Source: Tectiglobus sp965224045 (GTDB lineage: Bacteria > Pseudomonadota > Alphaproteobacteria > Rhizobiales > Hyphomicrobiaceae). Taken from it: a stretch of 64,000 nt of DNA. The stretch spans positions 248,001 through 312,000 of the forward strand of contig CBDCYD010000014.1 of NCBI GenBank assembly GCA_965224045.1, given 5' to 3'. Below, piece by piece: positions 52,487 through 61,294 of this stretch; the first letter of the stretch is position 1; each line of letters begins with the position of its first letter. A model generated the notes under the pieces. It ran no database searches and was not told the DNA's origin. It saw only the letters and a list, made by a program, of their open reading frames with translations. The position numbers were made by a program, and so were the translations under genes.

Positions 52487-52748
52487 GCTTTGGGTTTCTT
52501 TGCCTCACGCCGCTAGGCGCGCTGCGCGCGGCGGCTCCGGCGGGGCGGCCTTTCGGCCGGGTCGCGTTGCTCCCTTCGGGTTTGATTGCCTCACGCCGCT
52601 AGGCGCGCTGCGCGCGGCGGCTCCGGCGGGGCGGCCGTTCGGCCGGGTCGCGTTGCTCCCTTCGGGTTTGATTGCCTCACGCCGCTATTCGCGCTGCGCG
52701 CGGCAGCTCCGGCGGGGCGGCCTTTCGGCCGGGTCGCGTTGCTCCCTT
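52487..52748. repeat. GC-rich 86-bp tandem repeat, about 3 copies
   Basis: Units start at 52501, 52587 and 52673, each beginning TGCCTCACGCCGCTA and ending in CGTTGCTCCCTT. The first is preceded by a degenerate tail of another unit. The third has a few changes (CTATTCGCGC). Each unit holds GC-rich inverted segments (GGCGCGCTGCGCGC; CGGCCTTTCGGCCG). It lies between the twin-CX3C gene and asd. The short frames through it are artefacts. Confidence 0.9.
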
Positions 52749-52907
52749 ATGAGACAATCCGTTTTGCTGCGGCATGCCTTGGCTCGGCAATCTCCAGCTT
52801 GTTGATTTATTAGGCGAATTGGGCGACTTGATAATTTGCGTAAGTGCGCGTATCCATCGCCGCTGCATCGCTGCAAACGCGCGTTGCCTTATCTTGAGGA
52901 CAGACCA

Positions 52908-53948
52908 ATGGGCTATAAGATTGCCGTCGTCGGCGCCACGGGAGCCGTGGGCCGGGAAATGCTCAACGTCCTCGCCGACCGCAAGTTTCCGGTCGATGAG
53001 GTCTTTGCCGTCGCATCGCGCCGTTCGATCGGCCGCGAGGTGAGCTTCGGCGAGACCAAACTCAAATGCCACGATCTCGAAACCTTCAATTTCTCAAAAT
53101 GCGACTTCGCGCTGATGAGCGCGGGCGGCAGCGTATCCAAGGAATGGTCTCCGAAAATCGGTGCATCCGGGTGCCTGGTGATCGATAATTCTTCGGCCTG
53201 GCGCTACGACATCGACGTGCCATTGATCGTGCCGGAAGTGAACGGCCACGTGCTGGGACCTTACATGACGCGCAACGAACGCAAGAACATCATTGCCAAT
53301 CCGAACTGTTCGACGGCGCAACTGGTGGTTGCGCTGAAGCCGCTGCACGAGGAAAACCCGATCAAGCGGGTGATCGTGTCGACCTACCAGTCGGCGTCCG
53401 GTGCAGGCCAGGCCGGAATGGACGAACTCTGGCAGCAAACCAAGGGCAAGTACGTACCGGGCCAGGAGGTCGAAGCGCAAAAGTTCACCAAGGAGATCGC
53501 GTTCAACGTCATTCCTCACATCGATACCTTCATGGAGGACGGTTATACGAAAGAGGAATGGAAGATGATGGCCGAGACCAAAAAGATACTTGATCCCAAG
53601 ATCAAGCTGACGGCGACGTGCGTGCGGGTACCGGTCTTCGTCGGCCACTCGGAAGCGGTCAACATCGAGTTCGAACGTCCGATGACGGTGGCGGAAGCGC
53701 GGAGCATTCTGCGCGAGGCGCCGGGTGTCCTGGTGGTCGACAAACGCGAGGACGGCGGTTACGTCACTCCGGTCGAGGCGGCCGGGGAATACGCGACCTA
53801 TGTCAGCCGTATTCGCGAAGACACGACGACTGAGAACGGTCTCGTCCTGTGGGTGGTGTCCGACAACCTGCTCAAAGGTGCCGCGCTCAATACGGTGCAA
53901 ATCGCCGAGGCGATCGTGAACCAAGGACTGATGAAAAAGGCAGCCTGA
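52908..53948 (+). CDS. asd: aspartate-semialdehyde dehydrogenase
   Basis: A protein of 346 aa, standard length. It has the NADP-binding VVGATGAVGREML at the N-terminus, the catalytic Cys in ANPNCSTAQL, and the RVPVFVGHSEAVNIEFER segment with the substrate-binding residues. It reduces aspartyl phosphate to the semialdehyde for Lys, Met, Thr and diaminopimelate synthesis. The ATG at 52908 follows GAGGA. The tandem repeat ends 160 bp upstream and may mark the leader region. dapF, from the same pathway, lies at 62606. Confidence 0.97.
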   Translation: MGYKIAVVGATGAVGREMLNVLADRKFPVDEVFAVASRRSIGREVSFGETKLKCHDLETFNFSKCDFALMSAGGSVSKEWSPKIGASGCLVIDNSSAWRYDIDVPLIVPEVNGHVLGPYMTRNERKNIIANPNCSTAQLVVALKPLHEENPIKRVIVSTYQSASGAGQAGMDELWQQTKGKYVPGQEVEAQKFTKEIAFNVIPHIDTFMEDGYTKEEWKMMAETKKILDPKIKLTATCVRVPVFVGHSEAVNIEFERPMTVAEARSILREAPGVLVVDKREDGGYVTPVEAAGEYATYVSRIREDTTTENGLVLWVVSDNLLKGAALNTVQIAEAIVNQGLMKKAA

Positions 53949-54114
53949 GGATCGCGGCCCCCTCGTCCACCGGACAATTGCTGCGGCCCGGACCATGCGC
54001 GGTTCGGTGATCAACTCGCCGCACTGGCGCATTGTGAACGGCTGAAGCAAGCCAAACGCCGGTCCGTCCAAGGACTAAAAGCCGCGGCCCAAAGGCCGGG
54101 ATTCTGCTCTTTGC

Positions 54115-54363
54115 CTATTTCGGGCAGAATGCCGATGGTCGGGAATTCCACTTATAATGCCCGGTCCGTTTGCATGTCGCCAGCCTCGAGCGACAAGCAT
54201 CGTCACAGCGCTTGCCTTGCAAAATGCCCGGTCGAGTATTGTTGCAAAAACTCACGCACTTGGCGTTTTCCGCCGCGCAACAAGCGGAGCGCTTTGAAGC
54301 GGCAGCCAAACCGGGCCAATGCAAAATGAACAATGGTACGGACAGCAAATACAGAACGCGCAC
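54115..54363 (-). CDS. small secreted twin-CX3C protein, paralogue of the 52172 gene
   Basis: A protein of 82 aa. The GTG at 54363 has AGGAGG seven bases upstream and opens a signal peptide (RVLYLLSVPLFILHWPGLAA). The mature part has C-x3-C-x12-C-x3-C (KCVSFC...RCDDACRSRL) plus flanking Cys (SACCAAE, AFCPK), matching the protein encoded at 52172 in spacing and in CRSxL. A longer frame from 54390 overlaps the bactofilin stop (TAATG), so the two genes are cotranscribed. The function is unknown, and the paralogue pairing is an inference. Confidence 0.72.
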   Translation of the reverse strand: MRVLYLLSVPLFILHWPGLAAASKRSACCAAENAKCVSFCNNTRPGILQGKRCDDACRSRLATCKRTGHYKWNSRPSAFCPK

Positions 54364-54389
54364 GCGACAGCCTCCTTGTCGAATCTGCA

Positions 54390-55034
54390 TTAGCTGACGT
54401 TGACGTTGACCGTTTGCGGCTTGCCCGACGTGGCGCCCTCGGCGTCGGCGACGCTGACGTCGAAACTCGCCTTGGCGGTGGCGCTGCCGTCGTGCACGAA
54501 CATGATGGCGCCGGTCTGCAACTCGGCCTGGGTGAAGCTGGTCAACGGCACCGTCGCCGCACCGCTTCTTGCGAGAAAGCCTGAAGCAGTATTTGACACG
54601 GTGAATGTCAGATTTTGGGCTGCATCGTCAGGATCAATCGCCGTCAGGTCGAGCGGGGTAATTCGCACCGACTGACCGCGCTTCACCGATACGTCAAGAT
54701 CGCCGGCAATACGAGGCGGTACGTTGCGTACATCGGCACTGAGATTGCCGCCCGGCTCGACCGCGAGCTGGCCATAGCGGACATTGCCCGAGACGGACCC
54801 GACGCGGCCGATCTTGATCAGGCGCTGGACCGTGACATCGCCCTGCAATTCGCCGTGTATTTCCGCTTCGCCGGCATCGATCGTGCCGTAAAGGCGTCCC
54901 GTCTCGTGCACGACGACACGATCCGCCTGCACCTCGCCATCGATGTAGCCGTGAATTTCCACAACGTTGCAATTGGAGATTTTTCCCGAGATCGAGGTGT
55001 GCTCCATGATGATCATATTGCCCGGCTGGCTCAT
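54390..55034 (-). CDS. bactofilin with C-terminal cadherin/CSPG-like domain
   Basis: A protein of 214 aa. Residues ~10-110 are a bactofilin (polymer-forming cytoskeletal) domain: HTSISGKISNCNVVEIHGYI, GRLYGTIDAGEAEIHGELQG. Residues ~117-214 are unlike bactofilin and fit a CSPG/NG2-type cadherin-like repeat: QSVRITPLDLTAIDPDDAAQ, PLTSFTQAELQTGAIMFVHD and a terminal SFDVSVADAEG. The fusion is unusual because bactofilins are cytoplasmic and CSPG repeats are usually extracellular; there is no signal peptide. The start is ATG 55034 after GAGGG. It is coupled to the twin-CX3C gene downstream. Confidence 0.82.
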   Translation of the reverse strand: MSQPGNMIIMEHTSISGKISNCNVVEIHGYIDGEVQADRVVVHETGRLYGTIDAGEAEIHGELQGDVTVQRLIKIGRVGSVSGNVRYGQLAVEPGGNLSADVRNVPPRIAGDLDVSVKRGQSVRITPLDLTAIDPDDAAQNLTFTVSNTASGFLARSGAATVPLTSFTQAELQTGAIMFVHDGSATAKASFDVSVADAEGATSGKPQTVNVNVS

Positions 55035-55197
55035 GCTTCGGCCCTCGAATTCGCTCAATGCCTTTTGACGTTCAGCTGAGCTTTCGTCTTCACACCGGGC
55101 ACAATAGGCAGGACACGGTGCGACAGCAATTGCAATCTGGGCATGCACATGAAATTGCCGGCGGTGTGTGGGCGCAAGGCCAGCGGCCGGTATGGCG

Positions 55198-55923
55198 TTA
55201 CGTGGCGCCGGCGCGGCGCGCCTGCTGCGCGATGATGCCGGCAGTCCAAGTGTTCGGCCGCTTGAGGAATTCATTCAGGGTCTTGCCGCGTTCGTTCTTG
55301 AAAACCTCGTCCAGTACAGCGAACCCGACCATGCGGTCGAGCCTGAACGTGCGGAAGTCATCGCGCAGCTCGCACCATGCGGCGAGGCACCAGGAGGGGC
55401 CGAAGAACGCGAGCGACAGCGGGCGAACGATACGATGGGACTCGTCGCCAAGGGCGTCGCGATAGTCGAATTCGACCTTCTGGCGGTTGCGGATCGAACG
55501 GCGCAGGTCCGCGATATCGAACGCGATCGGCTCGACGAAATGCTCGGACGGGGCAACCAGGGCCGTGTTCGACATGAAGCTGCGCAGGCGGTCCGGTATG
55601 ACCGCTTCGACTTTGGCAATAACGTCGCCGGCTGCCTCGGCGAGTTCGCAGTCGGCCCAAGACTCGACAATGCGCGCTCCGAGAACAAGTGCTTCGATCT
55701 CCTGCTCGGTGAACATCAACGGCGGCATGTCGAAACCGTCGCGCAGGACGTAACCGACACCTGCCTCACCATCAATCGGCACGCCGCTTGTCATCAAATC
55801 GCGAATGTCGCGATAAATCGTGCGCTCCGATACCTCAAGGGCTGTCGCCAGATCGGCAGCGCGCACAAGCATTTTGCGGCGCATGTGCTGAATGATTTCG
55901 AATAAGCGGTCCGCGCGGCGCAC
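55198..55923 (-). CDS. WYL-domain HTH transcriptional regulator
   Basis: A YafY/DeoR-type regulator of 241 aa. The N-terminal HTH is RADRLFEIIQHMRRKMLVRA, then ALEVSERTIYRDIRDLMTSG. The middle WYL domain includes VEFDYRDALGDESHRIVRPL and GPSWCLAAWCELRDDFRTFR. The start is a GTG at 55923. Two TGACA-n-TGTCA palindromes lie 60-110 bp upstream and are likely operators, possibly autoregulatory. The C-terminus ends in an unusual RRAGAT. Confidence 0.9.
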   Translation of the reverse strand: MRRADRLFEIIQHMRRKMLVRAADLATALEVSERTIYRDIRDLMTSGVPIDGEAGVGYVLRDGFDMPPLMFTEQEIEALVLGARIVESWADCELAEAAGDVIAKVEAVIPDRLRSFMSNTALVAPSEHFVEPIAFDIADLRRSIRNRQKVEFDYRDALGDESHRIVRPLSLAFFGPSWCLAAWCELRDDFRTFRLDRMVGFAVLDEVFKNERGKTLNEFLKRPNTWTAGIIAQQARRAGAT

Positions 55924-55984
55924 ACGATCCTCCCTCGGTCAATGTCAGTCTCGTCGCTCAGGTTGGATCATACGGCATTGCTCC

Positions 55985-56033
55985 TGACACGCCTTGTCAG
56001 GAGATTGCAATCCCTCATGACACCGGGTTGTCA
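55985..56033. promoter_or_regulatory. two palindromic operator-like sites
   Basis: TGACA-CGCCT-TGTCA (55985-55999, extended to CTCCTGACA/TGTCAGGAG) and TGACA-CCGGGT-TGTCA (56018-56033) are spaced 33 bp centre to centre, about three helical turns. They lie between the divergent WYL regulator and the DUF1127 gene and suggest a repressor or activator binding to both sites. Confidence 0.75.
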
Positions 56034-56116
56034 GGAGGGGTCATGCATATTCGTCGCATCGCAAATGGCAAGCCCCGGGACCATTTCCCGGCCCTAACAA
56101 AAAATTGGAGATCATG

Positions 56117-56311
56117 ATGCGCACGACCACTTATAACCCCCAAAACTCAACTCCACAAAATGACAGGACCGAGCGGTTCTTCGGCTGGATTGTATCGCTC
56201 TTCATGACGCTTCGCGAGCAACCCGATGGGCGCCGGGCAACCGAACAGCTGGAAGCGCTCGACGATCGCATGCTGGCCGATATCGGCCCTCACGCGCGTG
56301 GAGGTGGATAA
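56117..56311 (+). CDS. DUF1127 domain-containing protein
   Basis: A protein of 64 aa with the DUF1127 core near the C-terminus, EQLEALDDRMLADIGPHARG. An amphipathic segment (ERFFGWIVSLFMTL) precedes it. Members are small, often Arg-rich, and in related bacteria affect RNA turnover and metabolism. The ATG at 56117 has GGAG six bases upstream; the ATG at 56114 is too close to it. The upstream palindromes suggest control by the WYL regulator. Confidence 0.8.
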   Translation: MRTTTYNPQNSTPQNDRTERFFGWIVSLFMTLREQPDGRRATEQLEALDDRMLADIGPHARGGG

Positions 56312-56611
56312 CGCAATTGCGGTCGCAGGCAAGGAAAATGCAACGGCCTATCTTGCCGAAAAGCGGTGGCGCAACAGGCACAGCCGACGCGCCACCAGTT
56401 AATCGCGGCGATACTGCCGCCGGTAAAGGCATGCAGACAAGCCGATCATGAGCAAGACCAGGGTAGGCGAAGTGTGAGTTCGCGCGTATATGCTGCTTGA
56501 GCAGTTCGCGATCCCTCCCACGAAAGCTTACGCTTTGCCTGCCCTACCCCACCCCATTGCGCCGGCCGTATCCCCGCTCTGCTTCGATCGCCCTAGCAAA
56601 GCGGACCGGGA
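56312..56611. other. intergenic region with no recognised gene
   Basis: About 300 bp between the DUF1127 gene and the MFS gene. I see no convincing ORF or RNA. Short frames here lack any support. Confidence 0.55.
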
Positions 56612-57865
56612 ATGAACACGCTGCGGTTCGCGCAGGACAACGCGCGCTGGCTTGCCGCCGGGATCGTGTTGACGTGGTCGTCGAGCTTTGGTCAGACGTA
56701 TTTCATATCGCTTTCAGCCGGACATATTCGCGAAGCATTCGACCTCAGCCACAGGCGAGTGGGGCGGCATCTATACAATCGGTACGGTGGCATCGGCGCT
56801 GACCCTGGTACAGGTTGGCTGGCTGGCTGACCGCATGCGGGTGCGCACATTGGCTGCTTTCGTCATTGCGGCGTTCATCGTCGCCTGCCTGGCGATGGCG
56901 GCGGTCAACAGCTGGGTAATGCTGGTTGCCGTGATTGCAGGCCTCAGGTTTTGCGGACAGGGCATGATGAGCCACCTTGCTCTCACCGCGATGGGCCGGT
57001 GGTTTCGGGCGCAGCGCGGGCGGGCGGTTGCCATCGGCTCGCTTGGCTTCGCGCTCGGGGAAGCACTCCTGCCGATGATCTACGTTGCGATTAGCGCGTG
57101 GATCGGGTGGCGCGGCAGCTGGATGCTGGCCGCGCTCACGCTTGCCGTCTTTACCCTGCCGGTACTCATGGTGCTCTTGCGGCGCGAACGCACGCCGCAA
57201 TCGTTGGCGAGCGCAAACGATTGCCCGGGCCTCGAAGGACGGCACTGGCAGCGGCGCGAGGCGATCCGCCACTGGTTGATCTGGGCGTTGCTTCCCGGCG
57301 TCATGGCACCATCGTTCATGATCACCGCGCTGTTCTTCCATCAAGTCCACCGTGACCGAGATCAAGGGCTGGTCGCTGTCGAGTTACGTTGCGGTTTATC
57401 CGATCTACTCGCTCGTCCTGGTGAGTTTCAATCTGGCCGCCGGGATGATGATCGACCGGGTTCGGCTCGGCGCGATTGCTGTCGACCTATCTTCTGCCGC
57501 TGGCATGTGCATTTGCGCTTTTCGGCTCGTACGACGGGTTCTGGGTGGCGCCGGTCGGCCTGACGATCGCGGCTTTGAGCCAGGGTGCAGCGCAAGGGCT
57601 GATGGGATCGATCTGGCCGGAATATTACGGGACCCGCCATCTCGGTGCGATCCGTTCCCTCATTGTCGCGTTCACAGTGGCGGCTTCTGCGATCGGGCCC
57701 GGCATCACCGGATGGCTGATCGATCTCGGCATTGGATTTGAAACGCAGTGCATCTATATGGCTTGCTATCTTGTGGCCGTGAGTGGCGTCTTTGTCGCGG
57801 TTGCGCGGTCTGCCGAAGCCATGAAAGTTGGTGGAGGCGGACGTCGCCGCGGTACAATTCATTGA
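56612..57865 (+). pseudogene. MFS transporter, reading frame broken by three +1 shifts
   Basis: The pieces join as one 12-helix MFS protein: TWSSSFGQTYFISLSAGHI (frame A), then GEWGGIYTIGTVASALTLVQ (frame B), VTEIKGWSLSSYVAVYPIYS (frame C) and STYLLPLACAFALFGSYDGF (frame A again). The shifts fall near 56753, 57351 and 57471-57478, each equal to one extra base. Conserved motifs such as GWLADRMRVRTL are intact, and no internal stop occurs when the frames are rejoined. Sequence error is as likely as true decay (see findings). Confidence 0.85.
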
Positions 57866-57966
57866 TCAATGTCAAGCGATTGCAGCTGTGTTTCGCGCAC
57901 ATGGTGGTATACTGACGCTCATCTGTCTGGCTTGAAGAGTCAGCGCGATAGACCGGAGGCATAGCG

Positions 57967-58612
57967 ATGCCTGAGCGGACATACCGCGAGCGGTTGAAGG
58001 CCAACACGTTGCTCGCGGCCAGGAAAATTGTGACAAACGAAGGACTTGCGGCACTGCAGGCGCGCCGTATCGCACAGGATTCAGGCTGCTCCGTGGGCAC
58101 GATCTACAATCTCTATGGACGGCCTTGATGATCTGGTCGTCAACGTGAACGCGGCAACGCTCGAAGACCTCGGCGCAAACCTTCGCGCAGAAAAAGAACG
58201 CTCCGGGCAAGCAACTCTCAGTGAGCGGTTGACGGGGTTGGCGTTGGCATATCTGGGTTTCGCGCTCGACAGCCAAACGTCGTGGCGGGCCGTGTTCGAG
58301 CATCAACTCGCAAAGGACCGAACCATCCCGGACTGGTACCGCGAACGCCAGGCCGGCTTGTTCGGGATCGTCGAAGAAATCCTTGCCGGTGCGGTTCCCG
58401 ACATTGAGAAACGGAAAATGGCGGCGCGGGCCCTGTTTTCAGCCGTGCACGGGATCGTCTCCCTGGCGCTCGATCAAAAGCTCGGGGAGTTCGACAGGGC
58501 GGCAACCGAGGCACAGGTGCGGTTCATTGTCGATGCCGCCGCGCGCGGCCTCGAAACCGGCGCGCAAACCCGCACGGGCAACGGTGTGACGGGAACGGGT
58601 GAAGCCTTCTAG
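57967..58612 (+). pseudogene. TetR family regulator, frame broken by one +1 shift
   Basis: The N-terminal HTH is in one frame (RERLKANTLLAARKIVTNEG, then RRIAQDSGCSVGTIYNLYG) and the rest in the next (GLDDLVVNVNAATLEDLGAN and onward), separated by one extra base near 58120. Rejoined, the protein would be about 214 aa and normal for a TetR regulator with its ligand-binding domain. It follows the MFS gene by 100 bp and may regulate it. Confidence 0.85.
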
Positions 58613-58637
58613 ATCATCCCTCGGTGCCGGGGGGCAG

Positions 58638-59260
58638 CTATCGCGTCGAACCGGACTTGTCGTCGGAGCGCTGTTCGTACTGCTTGAGAAGTCCGAGTTG
58701 TGAGATCGCAAAAATCATCGTGATCGGCATCACCCCGAACAACTTGAAGCCGGCCCAGAAATCGGTCGAGAACGACCGCCAGACGATTTCGTTGAGGATG
58801 GCGAGGAATGACGAAGAAGCATGCCCATCGGAAGGTGAGCAACTGCCATCCACGATCCTGAAGCTTGAACACCTCGCCGAAGAGATACTTGATAAGCGAG
58901 TGGCCCATCAAAAGGCCGCCGAACAAGATCGAGGCGAACAGAAGATTGACGATCGTCGGCTTGATCTTGATGAAGAACTCCTCCTGCAAGATCAGGGTCA
59001 GCGCGCCGAACACCATGATGAAAAACACCCGAGACGAGCGGCATGATCGGAATGCGGCCGAAAAGCGCGCGGGATGCGATGAGCGCAATGGTGGTCGCGA
59101 TCATAAACGCGCCGGTCGCCCAGAAGATCTTGGCGTACGAGTTGGTGACGAAGAAGACAACAAGCGGGCCGGCTTCGAGAAGCAGCTTCAGGAGTTGGGT
59201 GGTATCGACCTCCGGCTGATTGGAATCGGCCGTCTGCGGCTTGGCCTCCTGGTCGGTCAT
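58638..59260 (-). pseudogene. YciB/IspZ-like septation protein (second copy), frame broken by two +1 shifts
   Basis: Rejoined, this is a five-helix inner-membrane protein of the YciB family: LLKLLLEAGPLVVFFVTNSY, FFIMVFGALTLILQEEFFIK, FASILFGGLLMGHSLIKYLF, and FLAILNEIVWRSFSTDFWAG. Shifts of one extra base occur near 59028-59031 and at about 58809. It is downstream of another yciB copy in the same direction. The shifts fit the error cluster in this region, so the gene may be intact in the organism. Confidence 0.85.
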
Positions 59261-59377
59261 CTCATGCCCTTTGCAACGTGTTCTGATGTTTGCCGAAACA
59301 GCGGGCAGGCGCTGATTTCAAGGCTTCGGCTTCAGCTGCTTTGCGGATTGGCGCCGGCCGCCGGTTCCTCGATGCGG

Positions 59378-59977
59378 TTAGCGGTGCATCCACCGCGTCA
59401 ACCACCATGCATAAAGGCCACTCAGCGGCATGATGAAGCCGATCTTGAACAAGATCCAAACGTTTACGCCATCAAGGGCGAAGCCCAAAACGTTGTAGAT
59501 CTCATCCTTCTGGAAACCAAGCCGGACGGCCTCGTTCAAGACTGCCGTCAGGACGAAGAACCAGGCGAAGCTCCACGTAAAACGGTCCCAGCCTTCCTTG
59601 GTGTAATGAAACGTTCCCTCAAAGATGTACTTGAAGAAGTTCTTGCCCATCCAGAGGCCGCCGAACAGGAACACGGCGAACATGACGTTGAAGATCGTGA
59701 CCTTGATCTGAATCCACATGGCATCGCCGGTGAGCAGCGTCATAACGCCGAAGGCGACGGTGACAGCACTGGCAATGAGCGGAAATGCCGGAAGGCGGCC
59801 CAACACCATCAGCATGGCAACGACGGACAGTCCGGTCGCGATAATAAGGGCCCAGGTGCCGGCAATAATGCCGTGGGTGGCGTTGACGATGAACATGGCG
59901 ACCAGCGGGCCGAACTCGCCCAAAATGTTAACGGTCTGCTCGGCGTTGAAAGGATATTTGCGAAGTAGCCACTTCAT
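59378..59977 (-). CDS. YciB/IspZ-like inner membrane septation protein
   Basis: An intact protein of 199 aa with about five membrane helices. Motifs include LGEFGPLVAMFIVNATHGII, KVTIFNVMFAVFLFGGLWMG and AWFFVLTAVLNEAVRLGF. YciB proteins affect envelope integrity and septum formation. It follows ftsY by 24 bp, a conserved alphaproteobacterial order. A paralogous copy lies just downstream. Confidence 0.9.
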   Translation of the reverse strand: MKWLLRKYPFNAEQTVNILGEFGPLVAMFIVNATHGIIAGTWALIIATGLSVVAMLMVLGRLPAFPLIASAVTVAFGVMTLLTGDAMWIQIKVTIFNVMFAVFLFGGLWMGKNFFKYIFEGTFHYTKEGWDRFTWSFAWFFVLTAVLNEAVRLGFQKDEIYNVLGFALDGVNVWILFKIGFIMPLSGLYAWWLTRWMHR

Positions 59978-60000
59978 GCCAGGTCCATCTTCCCAGAGTT

Positions 60001-61294
60001 CTAATTAAACACCGCGCACATGTACTTGCAATTCGCGCAAGAAATGTGGTGTTTCAGGAGGTCTAACGCAATAGCCTGAGCAAATTCTTTCGCATCGAAC
60101 GAAGCCAAATCCTCAACGCCTTCACCAACGCCAATTGCGTGCACCGGCAAGCCGTATTTGGCGGCGATCGCAACCAGGATGCCACCACGGGCAGTGCCGT
60201 CCAGCTTGGTCATGACGAGCCCTGAAACGCCGGCGCGCTCGCGAAAGACTTCTACCTGGTTCAGTGCGTTCTGCCCGGTCGTCGCATCCAGCACGAGCAG
60301 CACGTCGTGCGGTGCCGTGTCGTCAACCTTGCGCATGACGCGGACGACCCTTTTCCAATTCATCCATCAGGCCGGCCTTGTTTTGCAGGCGCCCGGCGGT
60401 GTCCATCATTACGATTTCGTAACCTTCTGCCTTGGCACGGGTGAGGGCATCGAAGCCGAGGCCGGCCGCATCCGCACCGACTTCGCGCTTCATCACTTCG
60501 CAGCCGACCCGCTCGCCCCAGACCTGGAGCTGCTCGATCGCTGCGGCGCGGAAGGTGTCGCCGGCTACCAGCAGGACCTTCTTGCCGTCGGCGCGGAATT
60601 TGGCGGCGAGCTTGCCGATGGTGGTCGTCTTGCCCGTGCCATTAACGCCGACCATGAGAATGACGTGCGGCTTGTTGCCCGGATCGATGGTCAACTCGCT
60701 GGCGACCGGCGCCAGTACCGCTTCGACCTCTCCGGCCAAGATTTCACGCACTTCTTCCGGTGAAATGCCTTTGTCGTAGCGGCCCGAAGATATGCGCTCG
60801 GTGATCCGCATCGCGGTGTCGACGCCGAGATCCGCCTGGATCAAAAGGTCTTCGAGATCGTCAAGGCTTTCAGCATCGAGCTTGCGCTTAGTGAAGACGC
60901 TGGTGATGCCTTCGGTCAGCCGGGATGACGTTTTGGAGAGACCTGATTTGAGCCGCTGAAACCAACCTTGCTTGGGCTGTTCGGGCTCCAATGTTGCCGC
61001 TGCAGGCTGCGGCGCGGATTCATCCGGTGATGTGGTGGCAGCGCTCTCTTGTGAGGGCTCGGTTTCAGAAGCTTTGTCCAGTTGCCCGGATGGGTGCGGC
61101 GGCGGCGTCCCGTCCAGAGCCTCGGCCGTGCTATCCGGAGGGCTGACGGAAATTGCGTTCCGGTCCCGGGATTCGGCGGATTGCGCGGGATCGCTTGCCG
61201 GCGCTTGTTCGGCGGGTTCCGGATCAGGCGTATTGTCGCCGCGACCGAACAGGCGGCTAAACATGCCGGGCTTTTTCTGTTCGCCCGCGGTCAC
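60001..61294 (-). CDS. ftsY: signal recognition particle receptor FtsY, frame broken by one +1 shift
   Basis: The 5' part encodes an acidic, Pro/Glu-rich N-terminal domain, then the NG GTPase: GVNGTGKTTTIGKLAAKFRA, LLVAGDTFRAAAIEQL and MMDTAGRLQNK. The 3' part, in another frame, continues MRKVDDTAPHDVLLVLDATT and TKLDGTARGG. One extra base near 60348-60350 splits them. FtsY is essential, so the break is likely an error in the sequence. The C-terminus after KEFAQAIA is unusual (LLKHHISCANCKYMC). The start is the GTG at 61294, overlapping mtaB by 4 bp. Confidence 0.93.

Noticed and set aside
52487..52748. CRISPR-like array
   Set aside because: It is a contiguous 86-bp tandem repeat without spacers.
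58865..59968. Plus-strand frame of 367 codons over the yciB genes
   Set aside because: It is antisense to two membrane proteins of the YciB family. It is longer only because the minus-strand frames are interrupted by shifts.
60300..60400. Programmed frameshift in ftsY
   Set aside because: FtsY is not known to use one, and six other +1 shifts lie within 3.6 kb in unrelated genes, so a sequence problem is more likely.
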